From contig NZ_MUNM01000059.1 in assembly GCF_002286815.1 (NCBI RefSeq), forward strand, positions 40,067 through 104,066: DNA of 64,000 bases, given 5' to 3'. Numbering within the stretch: position 1 is the first letter of the stretch; every line of letters begins with the position of its first letter. Under the pieces are notes generated by a model that had not been told where the DNA came from, made no database searches, and worked only from the letters and a program-made list of their open reading frames with translations. The DNA comes from Pseudomonas sp. PICF141. GTDB taxonomy: Bacteria > Pseudomonadota > Gammaproteobacteria > Pseudomonadales > Pseudomonadaceae. Positions 25,544 through 34,537 of this stretch are shown here, piece after piece. The position numbers and the translations under genes are program-made.

Positions 25544-27109
25544 TCAGAACTGGAAGTAGAGGAACGGCGAGAAGCTTTGCGCCGAGAGTTTGAGAATCGA
25601 GGCGATGAACAGCAGCAGTACGACGGCGCGCATCACGTAACGGGACCAGTCAGCGGTCCAGTAGGCCGGTTGCACCATCGCTTCAACGCCGACGGTGTAA
25701 CCCGGTTCGTGGATGCTGCCCGGGTTGTCGCCCGGTACGGCTTTGATCAAACCTGGCTGAGCAGCGGCCGGGCCATCGGTTGCGGCATTCGCCGCAGGCG
25801 TGGTCTTGGCCGGTGGCCGGTTGGTGTAGAAATCACGCAGACCGAAGTACGCCAGGGTTGCGTAAGCCACCACCAGGGTTGCCACTTGCAGACCGGTGAG
25901 GTTGGCCTCGTTGAGTTCTGACAGCGACCATTCGCCGAAGCTGAACATGGCACCGTACATGCGACCGGCGACGTGCAGGTTCTCTGCGCGGAAGATCACC
26001 CAACCCATCACCACCAGCAGGAAGGTCAGGGCCCAGCGGACCGGGTTGAAGGTACGCGGCGAAGTATTCAGGCCGATGGCTTTTTCAATGGCCAGCCACA
26101 TGCCGTGCCAGGCACCCCAAATGATGTAGGTGATGTTCGCGCCGTGCCACAGACCACCGAGCAGCATGGTCAGGAACAGGTTGCGATAGGTCATCAGCGT
26201 GCCTTTACGGTTACCGCCGAGGGTGATGTACAGATAGTCACGCAACCAGGTCGACAGGCTGATGTGCCAGCGACGCCAGAACTCGGTGATCGACTGGCTG
26301 ATGTACGGCTGTTTGAAGTTTTCCATGAAGCGGAAACCCATCATCAAGCCCAGGCCGATGGCCATGTCGCTGTAGCCGGAGAAGTCAAAATACAGCTGCG
26401 CGGTGTAGGCCAGGGCACCGAGCCAGGCGTCGCCCGTGGTCGGGTTTTGCAAGGCGAAGCAATGGTCGGCCACCACCGCCAGGGTGTCGGCGATGAAGAC
26501 CTTCTTGATGAAGCCTTGCATGAACCGCGTGGCACCTTCGGAGAACTTGTCGAGGGTGTGGGTGCGGTTGTTGAACTGGTCGGCCAGGTCACGGAAGCGC
26601 AACACGGGGCCGGCGATCAAGTGCGGGAAGATCGCCACGAAGGCGGCAAAGTCGATCAGGTTGCGGGTCGCCGGGGTGTCACCACGGTAAACGTCGATGA
26701 TGTAGCTGATGGACTCGAAAATGTAGAACGAGATCCCGATCGGCAGCAGCACGTGGGTCAGGATGAACGGCGACAGACCCACCGAGGTCATCATCGCGTT
26801 GATGCTGTCCACGCCGAAGTTGGCGTACTTGAAGTAGCCGAGGATGCACAGATCCACCCCGACGCCCAGGAGCAGCCAGCGCTGGGCCGGTTTGGTCCGA
26901 ACACCTGCCGCACCGACTTTCAGGCCGATCCAGTAGTTCCACAACGTGACGGCTGCGAACAGCGCAAGGAAGTCCACACGCCACCAGGCGTAGAACACGT
27001 AGCTGGCGATCAGCAGCAGCAAGTTGCGATAGCGTATTCCGCTCAAGTAATACATGCCGAGAAAGATCGGCAAGAACAGAAACAGGAACACGTTGGATGA
27101 AAATACCAT
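25544..27109 (-). CDS. algI: Alginate O-acetyltransferase AlgI (MBOAT)
   Basis: A 521-residue polytopic membrane protein of the MBOAT family. Conserved stretches include FFDFSGYSDMAIGLGLMMG-like YFDFSGYSDMAIGLGL, EFWRRWHISLSTWLRDYLYI and the histidine-bearing GGLWHGANITYIIWGAWHG. It brings acetyl from the cytoplasm for AlgJ/AlgX. I used the ATG at 27109 (MVFSSNVFLF), the usual AlgI start, instead of one 8 codons upstream. Confidence 0.96.
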   Translation of the reverse strand: MVFSSNVFLFLFLPIFLGMYYLSGIRYRNLLLLIASYVFYAWWRVDFLALFAAVTLWNYWIGLKVGAAGVRTKPAQRWLLLGVGVDLCILGYFKYANFGVDSINAMMTSVGLSPFILTHVLLPIGISFYIFESISYIIDVYRGDTPATRNLIDFAAFVAIFPHLIAGPVLRFRDLADQFNNRTHTLDKFSEGATRFMQGFIKKVFIADTLAVVADHCFALQNPTTGDAWLGALAYTAQLYFDFSGYSDMAIGLGLMMGFRFMENFKQPYISQSITEFWRRWHISLSTWLRDYLYITLGGNRKGTLMTYRNLFLTMLLGGLWHGANITYIIWGAWHGMWLAIEKAIGLNTSPRTFNPVRWALTFLLVVMGWVIFRAENLHVAGRMYGAMFSFGEWSLSELNEANLTGLQVATLVVAYATLAYFGLRDFYTNRPPAKTTPAANAATDGPAAAQPGLIKAVPGDNPGSIHEPGYTVGVEAMVQPAYWTADWSRYVMRAVVLLLFIASILKLSAQSFSPFLYFQF

Positions 27110-27184
27110 CCCGATCTCTCCATGTTTAACCAACAGTCAAGGGCCGCAGCCCCCCCAAACCCCCCATCAAAATCTGGAGAGTTA

Positions 27185-27297
27185 CGATCGTTCCCACGCT
27201 CTGCGTGGGAATGCCTCACTGGACGCTCTGCGTCCGCTTCGGCATGTGACGCGGAGCGTCACGGGCTGCATTCCCACGCGGAGCGTGGGAACGATCA
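27185..27297. repeat. Palindromic repeat, GATCGTTCCCACGC type, between algL and algI
   Basis: Arms CGATCGTTCCCACGCTCTGC and the inverse ending GGAACGATC, with the inner pair GGACGCTCTGCGTC / GACGCGGAGCGTC. Same element as at 5254-5364. It takes up the space between algL and algI almost completely. Confidence 0.9.
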
Positions 27298-27300
27298 GCC

Positions 27301-28449
27301 CTAAGAACCTTTTTTGCCTTTCTCGCTGGCCGGGTCGTAGACCCTGGTCAAATCCCCGCCGAGGCGGAAGGTCTTGAACGGCTGCATTTTGTGTTTCTGT
27401 GCCAGCACATCCGGCGTGCAGGTGTAGAGCGAGCAGAACGGTTCGAGCCAGGCGAATTTCGAATCGACCTTGAGGTCGGTCATGTCCTGTTCTTTACCGT
27501 TCTTCTCTTCGAATTCATCCGGGTCTTTCACGCCTGCAAGCACGCGATCGCCCAGGCGTTTCAAGGCGCCGTTGTTTTCCTGACGCAAATCGACACCGTT
27601 GACCTGAGCGAAACTGGCGATCATCGCCAGTGGCGGCAGGGCATAGTTGTGATAGGCGAGGGCGCGTTGCTGGCGCTTGAGTTCGTTGGGTAAGAAGCCT
27701 TGAGCGTCGACCTGATTGACGCCGACCTTGTATTCCTTGACGGCCCAATCGAACAGATCGCGGCGGTTGGTGGCGATCGACGTGGCCATCACCGACCAGG
27801 CTGCCCAGTACGAGTGGTTGTTGGTTTTTTCGAGCGGCAAGTTGTCCCAATCGCTGACCACCTGATCGGCCATTTTGCTGAACCAGGCTTCAATCACTTG
27901 CGCCTCTTGCGGGTGGTTGGCCAGTGGGCGCGAGTCAGAAAACTTCAGGCGGATATAGGACGAAGCCATGCTGCCCAACGCCCATTTGCGCATGGACTTG
28001 CCGGTGTGGTTGAAGTCCTTGGACATCAGTGCATCGGCCTTGGCCCAGGCGGTCAACCAACTCAGGGTGCATTCCAGTTGTTCCGGACGACCATCACGCA
28101 TGAACTTCATCACTTGCTTGCTGGTGCTGCGCTCGATCTTGGTGATGTCGGCGGTGGTCTCGCGGAACGCTTTTTCCGATGCCTCGTTCAGAGTCGAACG
28201 GGCCTTGTCGGAGCCTTCGTATTTGCTGCGAAACTGCAGGGCACCGGTGTAAGGCGTCGGCATCGCGTCGCAGCCTTCACTCTTGTCGCCGGTTTTGACT
28301 TTTTCAATGGGCGCAAAGTAACCCTGGGGCGGACGAAGTGGCGCGGCAGCCTGGGTGGCGCCGGCGAACATCGCCAGCGTCAGCAGGGAGGGCGCGAGTA
28401 TCTTTTTCAGCGTTCGGGTTTGCATGCAGTTCATAAGAGGTAGCCTCAT
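27301..28449 (-). CDS. algL: Poly(beta-D-mannuronate) lyase (alginate lyase)
   Basis: A 382-residue periplasmic lyase of polysaccharide lyase family 5. Signal peptide ends FAGATQA; the fold is an (alpha/alpha) barrel. Active-site segment LEKTNNHSYWAAWSVMATS contains the conserved asparagine and histidine; also NHTGKSMRKWALGS and AYHNYALPPLAMIA. It clears misplaced alginate from the periplasm. The ATG at 28449 overlaps the algX stop; a second ATG at 28434 is an equally possible start. Confidence 0.95.
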   Translation of the reverse strand: MRLPLMNCMQTRTLKKILAPSLLTLAMFAGATQAAAPLRPPQGYFAPIEKVKTGDKSEGCDAMPTPYTGALQFRSKYEGSDKARSTLNEASEKAFRETTADITKIERSTSKQVMKFMRDGRPEQLECTLSWLTAWAKADALMSKDFNHTGKSMRKWALGSMASSYIRLKFSDSRPLANHPQEAQVIEAWFSKMADQVVSDWDNLPLEKTNNHSYWAAWSVMATSIATNRRDLFDWAVKEYKVGVNQVDAQGFLPNELKRQQRALAYHNYALPPLAMIASFAQVNGVDLRQENNGALKRLGDRVLAGVKDPDEFEEKNGKEQDMTDLKVDSKFAWLEPFCSLYTCTPDVLAQKHKMQPFKTFRLGGDLTRVYDPASEKGKKGS

Positions 28450-29906
28450 TGCCCGGCTTGAGCGATACGCTGCCCAGTGCTGGAGAACACGTTGCGTTTG
28501 CAGATTTTCGCTTCGACTTTCTGAGGCGTGGCACCTGGTTTTTCAGGTCCCTGGACTTCGACGGCCAGCAGATTCTGCGAAGCCCAGTCTTCGTCCGTAC
28601 GCAACTCGAAGGCGAAACGCCCGTCGGTTTCGGAGGTTTCCGGTTTGTCGATCTTGATGTCCTCGTGGCGTCCGTTCATGTACCAGAGGGTGGCTTGCAA
28701 GGTTTTCACCGAGGTGTCGGCGAAGCGGATGTCGACCTGGTGGCTGCTGTTGCGCAGGTCCAGGTTCTTGCTGTTGACCATCAATTCGTTTTTGCCCGGT
28801 TTCAGCGTGGCACTGGCGCTCATTTGCGCGTCTTTGCCTTCGCAACCGTTGTCCAGCAGCGCCATCATCTGGCGGTAGATGGTTTCCTGATCGAGGCGAT
28901 AAAGCGGCGAGAATTCCCAGATGAGGATTTTTGGCGGTTTGGTCTGGAACTCTTCGCTGCCCAGGTACTGCAGCATCGAACCTTCGAAGCCACCACCGGG
29001 GAATGCCACGTTGAGAATGTCGGCGCCGATGGCCTCTTCAAGGAAACCGGCGAAGTTGTAGTTCTTGCCACTGTGGCTGGTGCCGACCAGGGTAATTTGC
29101 GGATTGCCGGAATCACTGAACAGATCGCCATCGCCCGCTTCGCCTTTTGGCTCGGTGGTGAACTGATCCATGTACTGGATCGCATAGCTGGTGCCACAGA
29201 GTTGACCCGCCATGTTGTGCAACGTTCCGGTCTTGCCCATGCGACCCGACTTATGGGTCTCGAATTCACGCTTGGGAATGTCGGCGAAGGTCGGCAATTG
29301 CTTGACCTTCTCGGCGACGATTTTCGCTGTGCGCTGGGCGCCATACGGCGTCCAGTGTTGGTCGCCGCGGAAGTAGAAATCGTGGGCCGGCAGGGTTTCG
29401 GGCAGCGATTCGTTGGTCAGTGGCGACAGGTCCGGGACCACGTAACCCATCTGCGCGAAACGCCCGAGCATGGTTTTGTAGTTCCTCAGCGCCTTGTCGA
29501 AGTCGTAACTCGCCTTCTCTGCCGGGTTCAGTTTGTTGCGGTTCACCAGACCACGGGTCGGCTGGTAAACGATGACCAGTTCCACGCCTTTGCTCTTGAA
29601 CGCATCGTGCAATTGTTTCAAGCGTTTGTAGCCAGCGGGCGTGGTGTCGAACTCGGTGCGCAAGTCTTCTTGCGTACGGAACAGCCAATCGCCCTGCGCC
29701 TGCACCAGCGTGGTGAAGTTCTGCTGATAACGGGTGGTGTAGTTCTTCGGGTCGTGGGCTTCGGGGCAGAGATTGCAGCAATCATCGGCCTTGAATTTTG
29801 GTGCGCTTACGCTGGCGGCGTTATCGGCGCGAACACCGCCGCTGGCCGCGAGAATGCCAGCGGTCAGGGCCGACAGGCTGAGTAATTTGATCAAGTGTGG
29901 GTGCAT
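28446..29906 (-). CDS. algX: Alginate biosynthesis protein AlgX (acetyltransferase)
   Basis: A 486-residue periplasmic protein with an SGNH hydrolase-like domain and a C-terminal carbohydrate-binding module. After the signal peptide (ending GVRA) the catalytic residues appear as D182 and H184 in RGDQHWTPYG and the serine S277 in VGTSHSGKNYNF, matching the known triad of P. aeruginosa AlgX. It binds alginate and completes acetylation. The stop codon overlaps the start of algL. Confidence 0.96.
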   Translation of the reverse strand: MHPHLIKLLSLSALTAGILAASGGVRADNAASVSAPKFKADDCCNLCPEAHDPKNYTTRYQQNFTTLVQAQGDWLFRTQEDLRTEFDTTPAGYKRLKQLHDAFKSKGVELVIVYQPTRGLVNRNKLNPAEKASYDFDKALRNYKTMLGRFAQMGYVVPDLSPLTNESLPETLPAHDFYFRGDQHWTPYGAQRTAKIVAEKVKQLPTFADIPKREFETHKSGRMGKTGTLHNMAGQLCGTSYAIQYMDQFTTEPKGEAGDGDLFSDSGNPQITLVGTSHSGKNYNFAGFLEEAIGADILNVAFPGGGFEGSMLQYLGSEEFQTKPPKILIWEFSPLYRLDQETIYRQMMALLDNGCEGKDAQMSASATLKPGKNELMVNSKNLDLRNSSHQVDIRFADTSVKTLQATLWYMNGRHEDIKIDKPETSETDGRFAFELRTDEDWASQNLLAVEVQGPEKPGATPQKVEAKICKRNVFSSTGQRIAQAGQ

Positions 29907-29916
29907 AAAATTATCC

Positions 29917-31503
29917 TCAGTCCCGCATTTCGGTCTGGCGTTCGACAGGGTCGATCAGCACGGCTTTCTGCTGGCGCACCAGCAGGTCGAGAATTTCATC
30001 CTGGCGCTCGCCAAGAATCCCCGAGAAGCTGATGCCGCTGGATTTGGTCGGGGCGAGCATCGACACGCGATACAACTCCACGCTCAGCGGCGAGTCGATC
30101 GACAGTGGTCCGCTGCCGTTGGCGGCCAGTTCACCGCCGACCACGATCAGCGACACCTGGGCGTCGAACGGATCGAGCTTGATGTCGCGGTCGGTGTTGG
30201 TCAGGTCTTTGATGTGCCCGTAGACACCGGTCAGGCCGTTGGCCATCGAGATGTTTTCGTACAGGCGAATGTTCACGCTGTTACGAATACGGATGCCGTG
30301 GCGCTTGTTGCTGATCACCTTGTTGCCCCACAACAGGTTGTCAGCACTCTCATAGAGGGTGATGCCATCGGTGTGGTTCTTGTAGATCTCGTTGTAGGCG
30401 ATCAGGTTGTTCACGCTGTTACGGTCGATCACCAGGCCCGACAACTTGTTGTCGTAGCTGCGGTTGTTGAAGATGAAGCTGTCGTTGACCTCACGGGAAA
30501 TAATGATCCCGTGCTTCTTCCTGGTCCCGTACACCGTGTTGTCGGCGATGATCAGACCGTGGGAGCGGTCATGGGGGTCGATGCCATAGACGATGTTGTC
30601 TTTATAGGTGTTGCCCTTGACCACGAAGTCGCGGGTTTCGTAGCAGTAGAAGCCGTACCACATGTCCGAGAACTCGGAGCCGACGATCCAGCCGGACGGT
30701 TCCGGGCGCTTGAGCACCTTGGCCATGTTCGGGGTGTATTGGGAAATACTCACGCCGTAGGACTTACTATTGGCGTAACCGAAACTGGCAATCTTGCTGT
30801 TGGCAATGTACGTCTCGGTGCCACCCCAGGACAGCAGGAACGGACGGAATTCCTTGGGCGACTTGAAGGCCGCCGGGCCGTTTGCCTTCTCGCTCCAGCC
30901 AGTGATTCTGGTATCACGCACGAACAGCTGGCCGTCATTGACCAGGAATGAACCGCTCTCTTGGGACAGACGCAGTTCCTGGGTCTGCTTGTCGATTTCC
31001 AGAATGCCCTTGTTACCCACCACGATCGGCAACTTCGCCAGGAACACGCCCGGCGAGGTTTCGCTGAAGTACTGCTTGGGCAGCTTCCTGGCCAGGTCCT
31101 TTAGGTTCATGTAGCCGTCGTCGACGAAGATCGCCTGCGGGATGCCGTGCTGACGCACCACCCACTCGGCCATCTTGTTGTCACCGCCGATGAAGTCCTT
31201 CAGGGCGTTTTCCTGCATCATCCGGCGCACGCTGATCTTGCCGGGCTTTGTGCGCACGACTTTCGCGGCGATGGCTTCGGCGGTGTAGCCAGAGGTGTCC
31301 GGCAATGTCGGCTTGGCCAAGTCCAGCGGCGCGGTTGGCGCGCTGCTGACGGTGTAGGTCTTGGCCTGTTGCAGTCCCTTGGCCATGGTCGTCGGTTTTC
31401 CCGCTTGCACAGGCTGGGCCGGTTCGACGGTGGCGAAGGCCGCTGTGCTGGCGAGCAGCAGCGCGCCGGCCAGCAGGCTGATCGAGCCTTTCTTGGCGCT
31501 GTT
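29917..31503 (-). CDS. algG: Mannuronan C5-epimerase AlgG
   Basis: A 528-residue periplasmic enzyme converting D-mannuronate to L-guluronate in the polymer. It is a right-handed parallel beta-helix: many short turns such as SFIFNNRSYDNKLSGLVIDR and NSVNNLIAYNEIYKNHTDGI. The catalytic motif is DPHDRSHG, preceded by KDNIVYGI. Start chosen at the ATG at 31503 (MNSAKKGS), which has GGGAG at good spacing; an ATG at 31533 overlapping the algE stop is the alternative and would add 10 residues. Confidence 0.95.
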   Translation of the reverse strand, partial: NSAKKGSISLLAGALLLASTAAFATVEPAQPVQAGKPTTMAKGLQQAKTYTVSSAPTAPLDLAKPTLPDTSGYTAEAIAAKVVRTKPGKISVRRMMQENALKDFIGGDNKMAEWVVRQHGIPQAIFVDDGYMNLKDLARKLPKQYFSETSPGVFLAKLPIVVGNKGILEIDKQTQELRLSQESGSFLVNDGQLFVRDTRITGWSEKANGPAAFKSPKEFRPFLLSWGGTETYIANSKIASFGYANSKSYGVSISQYTPNMAKVLKRPEPSGWIVGSEFSDMWYGFYCYETRDFVVKGNTYKDNIVYGIDPHDRSHGLIIADNTVYGTRKKHGIIISREVNDSFIFNNRSYDNKLSGLVIDRNSVNNLIAYNEIYKNHTDGITLYESADNLLWGNKVISNKRHGIRIRNSVNIRLYENISMANGLTGVYGHIKDLTNTDRDIKLDPFDAQVSLIVVGGELAANGSGPLSIDSPLSVELYRVSMLAPTKSSGISFSGILGERQDEILDLLVRQQKAVLIDPVERQTEMRD

Positions 31504-31532
31504 CATGTCAGGCACTCCCTTCGCGGTTTGCA

Positions 31533-33020
31533 TCAGAAGCGCCAGACCACGTCGACAAACGCGCGGTGCATGTACGAGTCGACTTCTTTGCCATACGCAT
31601 CGCCAGGCTTGAACACACCGCCACGGAACCGCACCAGCGCCGAAGGCTCATCGATCGACTGGCTCAGCGCCGCCGGCAACAGGCCTTGCTTGAAGTACTT
31701 GGTGACCACCAGGTCCATTTCCTGACCGAGGTCTTTGTTGCCATCTTCCAGCGGCAGCGAGGTGCTGGAGAGAATGGCGCCGGTCACGTCGTCGGTATTG
31801 TTTTCGACGGCGTTGATGCCATTGCTGCCCACCGGCTTGTTGCCATCCACGCGCCAGAACTTGTGGTAGATCAGGCTGGCGTCGTATTCGTCGTTGAGCA
31901 TCCACGAACCGAACAGGGTAGCGGTCTGCATGTTGTTCATTTCGCCACGGAAGGCTTCGCCGAAACGGTGAACCCGCGAGCGTGTACCGGTGTAGTTCGA
32001 GCGGTTGCTTTCCAGGCCGGTCTGTTCGTATTCGGCGCTGGCACGGGCATAAGCCGCACCGACTTGCCACTGCGGATCGAGGCGCAAACGCACGCCGATA
32101 TCGGTGGCCCAGCCATTGAGGTCTTCACTGCGCTTGGCTTCGGTCGGGCGCGTGCCATCGGCGTTCAGCGGGTTGACCGTGTCGGTGTCGCCGCTCATGC
32201 CGGTGATGCTGCCCCAGTAATTGACGGTGTTGGTGTTGCGCCAGTTGTAGGCGTCGCTGTCGGCGGTGAGGCCGAGCCAACTGATGTCACCGTTTTGTTT
32301 CTTATCCAGCGAATCGCCGGCAACGCCCGGTTCCGGGTAGTCGAGCTGGCCGTCATCGTGGGTGTGATGACCGCGAATGCCGACCCAGTTACCCGGCGAC
32401 CATTGAGTGGCGACGTCGCCGAAAACGTGCAGGCGATCCTCATCCTTGGGGGCCAGTTCTTTCAAGTCGGTGCGGTATTCGCTGAAGCGTTCGGCGATAC
32501 CGACGTTGGCGCGCAACAGGGTGGTGTCGAAGGTCCAGTTCAGGGCTTCGATGTTGGTGTCGCGCCATTGGCCATCGTCGTTGCGCAGGCGTTGGCGACC
32601 CAGCTTGAGGATCTCGCCAGGGTAGGGCGTGAGGCCGCTGTAGCCGATCCAGAACTCACGCATCGCCAGGTAGTTCTTCTTGGTTTTGCGATCACCGTTG
32701 TCGGTGGTCTGGGTACCGTCGCTGTCGGACTGTTGCAGGGTATCCGTTTCGATGATGTCGGTGGACGTCACGGCCTGGCCCATGGCGTAGGCACTCCACG
32801 CGCCGCTTTCGCCGTACACCCATGGACGCAGGTCGAGGCCGACGCCGGAAACGTCGCCGCCGCTGGCAGTGCCCAGGTCACGGTCGTCTTCCGACTGGCC
32901 GGTAATTTTGACTTCGAGGCCGAAGTTCTTGTCTTCGGTCATGGCTGCCAGGGTCGGGCACGACCACAGCAGGGCGAATGTCAGGCCAATACCGGCCTTC
33001 ACGAATGGATTGAGTTTCAT
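31533..33020 (-). CDS. algE: Alginate export porin AlgE
   Basis: A 495-residue outer-membrane protein. Signal peptide ends SCPTLAA; the mature part starts TEDKNFGLEVKITGQSEDDR, characteristic of AlgE, and shows the alternating pattern of an 18-strand beta-barrel. The C-terminus is VDVVWRF, ending in an aromatic residue as expected for BAM substrates. It forms the selective pore for alginate and works with the lipoprotein AlgK. It overlaps algK by 4 nt. Confidence 0.96.
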   Translation of the reverse strand: MKLNPFVKAGIGLTFALLWSCPTLAAMTEDKNFGLEVKITGQSEDDRDLGTASGGDVSGVGLDLRPWVYGESGAWSAYAMGQAVTSTDIIETDTLQQSDSDGTQTTDNGDRKTKKNYLAMREFWIGYSGLTPYPGEILKLGRQRLRNDDGQWRDTNIEALNWTFDTTLLRANVGIAERFSEYRTDLKELAPKDEDRLHVFGDVATQWSPGNWVGIRGHHTHDDGQLDYPEPGVAGDSLDKKQNGDISWLGLTADSDAYNWRNTNTVNYWGSITGMSGDTDTVNPLNADGTRPTEAKRSEDLNGWATDIGVRLRLDPQWQVGAAYARASAEYEQTGLESNRSNYTGTRSRVHRFGEAFRGEMNNMQTATLFGSWMLNDEYDASLIYHKFWRVDGNKPVGSNGINAVENNTDDVTGAILSSTSLPLEDGNKDLGQEMDLVVTKYFKQGLLPAALSQSIDEPSALVRFRGGVFKPGDAYGKEVDSYMHRAFVDVVWRF

Positions 33021-34528
33021 AGGGATTCCTCGCCGTCTTCTTCTTGCAGAGCGTGCAGTTCCAGCGTGTCCGGACTCACGGCACTACGAATGGCCTGTTC
33101 TTGTTTCAACAGGCGTTGGGCCTCGGCCAGCCGGTCAGGCGGCAGTTGCGCTTCGATGGTTTGCGCAAGCTCATTGGCTTGTGGGGTGTTTTGAGCCTTC
33201 GCCAATTGGCTGAAGACATAAGCGTTGACCGGGTCGGGCCGGGTGCCCTTGCCTTGGGAGAACAGTTGGGCAATGGCGAAATCGGCACTGTTCTGGCCGT
33301 TACGCGCAGCGGTCAGCAGGTGATCCAGGGCTTTTTGCGGATAGACCTTGCCCAGGTAACCACGACGGTAAATCTGGCCGAGGTAGTAATCGGCGGCGAC
33401 TTCCCGGCCGACGGCTTTCTTGAAGTGCTCTTCGGCGACCTTGGCATCGGCCGGCACCATTTTGCCTTCGAAGTAGAGCTTGCCCAGCAACAGTTCGGCG
33501 CGCGGCTGGTCGGCGGCGCGACCGTTGTCCAGGTACTTCATCATGGCGTCGACATCACCCAGTTCAGGGAAGTCGTAGAGCAATTGCGCCAGGCTGACCC
33601 AGGACGCCGGGTAGCCAGGTGCGATGCCCTCGAGCAGCGACTGAGCGGTTTTTTCGTCGGTCTTGCCCAGGCTCGCATCGCCCAGCACACGGGCCACACT
33701 GTCCACCCGTTGCGCAGAAACGACGCCACGGCTGTGGCCGGCCTGCATTTGTTTGATCAGTTCGGCCTGTTGTTCTGGCTGGCCGCGTTTCTGATAGACC
33801 GTGGCCAGTTCGACGTAACAGATATCGGTAGTGTTCAACGCCGCTTTGCAGATTTTTTCCACGTCATCCAGATGCTGGTCGTACGTGCCCTGGGTGCGAT
33901 AGAGCAACACTTGCGCCAGACCGGCTTCCGGTTTGCCTTGGGCGCGCCATTGGCTGATCTGCTGCTGTGCGTTGACGTTCGGGAAACTGTGCGGGTATTG
34001 CAGGTACAGCATCGCCAGCGGGATCAGGGTATTGCCTTCGCCATTGGCCGAGGCTTTCTTCAACAGCGCTTCGGCTTCGTGATGTTCGGCTTCGCTGGCA
34101 CCGGGTTTGGCCACCAGCAGACGTCCCAGGCGAGCCTGGGCCCGCGGCGAGACACTGGCCGCGGCGCGGTAAGTCGCCTCGGCCTTTTTGATTTGCGCCG
34201 GGTCACGGCTGTCGACCTGCAGATCGGCCAGGCCAACCTGAGCTTCGCTGTAACCCAGATTTGCCAATTGCTGGTAGTTCTGCGCCGCCAGCGCGGTGTC
34301 GCCGCGCTTGAGGGCTTCATTGGCCAGACGCTGGTCGGGCAGGCCGGCGCAACCGGCCAGGCTCACGGCCAGTGCAAGTGAGCACACCACATAACCACTG
34401 TGGGAGCGGGCTTGCCCGCGATTCAGGCGACTCGGTACTTCAGAAAGACCGCGCTGATCTAATCGCGGGCAAGCCCGCTCCCACAGGGTTCGCGGTGTTT
34501 TCAGGAGACTGAATAGGGTCACGGGCAT
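33017..34528 (-). CDS. algK: Alginate biosynthesis lipoprotein AlgK, with a REP element in the signal-peptide region
   Basis: A 503-residue outer-membrane lipoprotein made of Sel1/TPR-like repeats (ANLGYSEAQVGLADLQV; LGKLYFEGKMVPADAK; LGQIYRRGYLGKVYPQKALD), scaffold of the alginate secretion complex. The lipobox is SLAGC with cysteine at residue 60. That is unusual: AlgK precursors normally have about 25-30 residues before the cysteine. Here residues 15-45 are encoded by a full REP palindrome (34399-34486), read through in frame, between the start MPVTLFSLLKTPRT and the hydrophobic part YVVCSLALAVSLAG. The start at 34528 is well supported (AGAGGA at the right distance, 10 nt after alg44). The product is still plausible as a lipoprotein with a long charged n-region, but export may be affected. 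Confidence 0.92.
   Translation of the reverse strand: MPVTLFSLLKTPRTLWERACPRLDQRGLSEVPSRLNRGQARSHSGYVVCSLALAVSLAGCAGLPDQRLANEALKRGDTALAAQNYQQLANLGYSEAQVGLADLQVDSRDPAQIKKAEATYRAAASVSPRAQARLGRLLVAKPGASEAEHHEAEALLKKASANGEGNTLIPLAMLYLQYPHSFPNVNAQQQISQWRAQGKPEAGLAQVLLYRTQGTYDQHLDDVEKICKAALNTTDICYVELATVYQKRGQPEQQAELIKQMQAGHSRGVVSAQRVDSVARVLGDASLGKTDEKTAQSLLEGIAPGYPASWVSLAQLLYDFPELGDVDAMMKYLDNGRAADQPRAELLLGKLYFEGKMVPADAKVAEEHFKKAVGREVAADYYLGQIYRRGYLGKVYPQKALDHLLTAARNGQNSADFAIAQLFSQGKGTRPDPVNAYVFSQLAKAQNTPQANELAQTIEAQLPPDRLAEAQRLLKQEQAIRSAVSPDTLELHALQEEDGEESL
34399..34486. repeat. REP pair inside the algK coding sequence
   Basis: Arms CTGTGGGAGCGGGCTTGCCC(GCGATT) and their exact inverse (AATC)GCGGGCAAGCCCGCTCCCAC, 88 nt end to end. 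Same element as at 16367-16460. It lies 43 nt downstream of the algK start codon and is translated into residues rich in Arg, Ala and Ser. Confidence 0.95.
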
Positions 34529-34537
34529 GTCCTCTGT

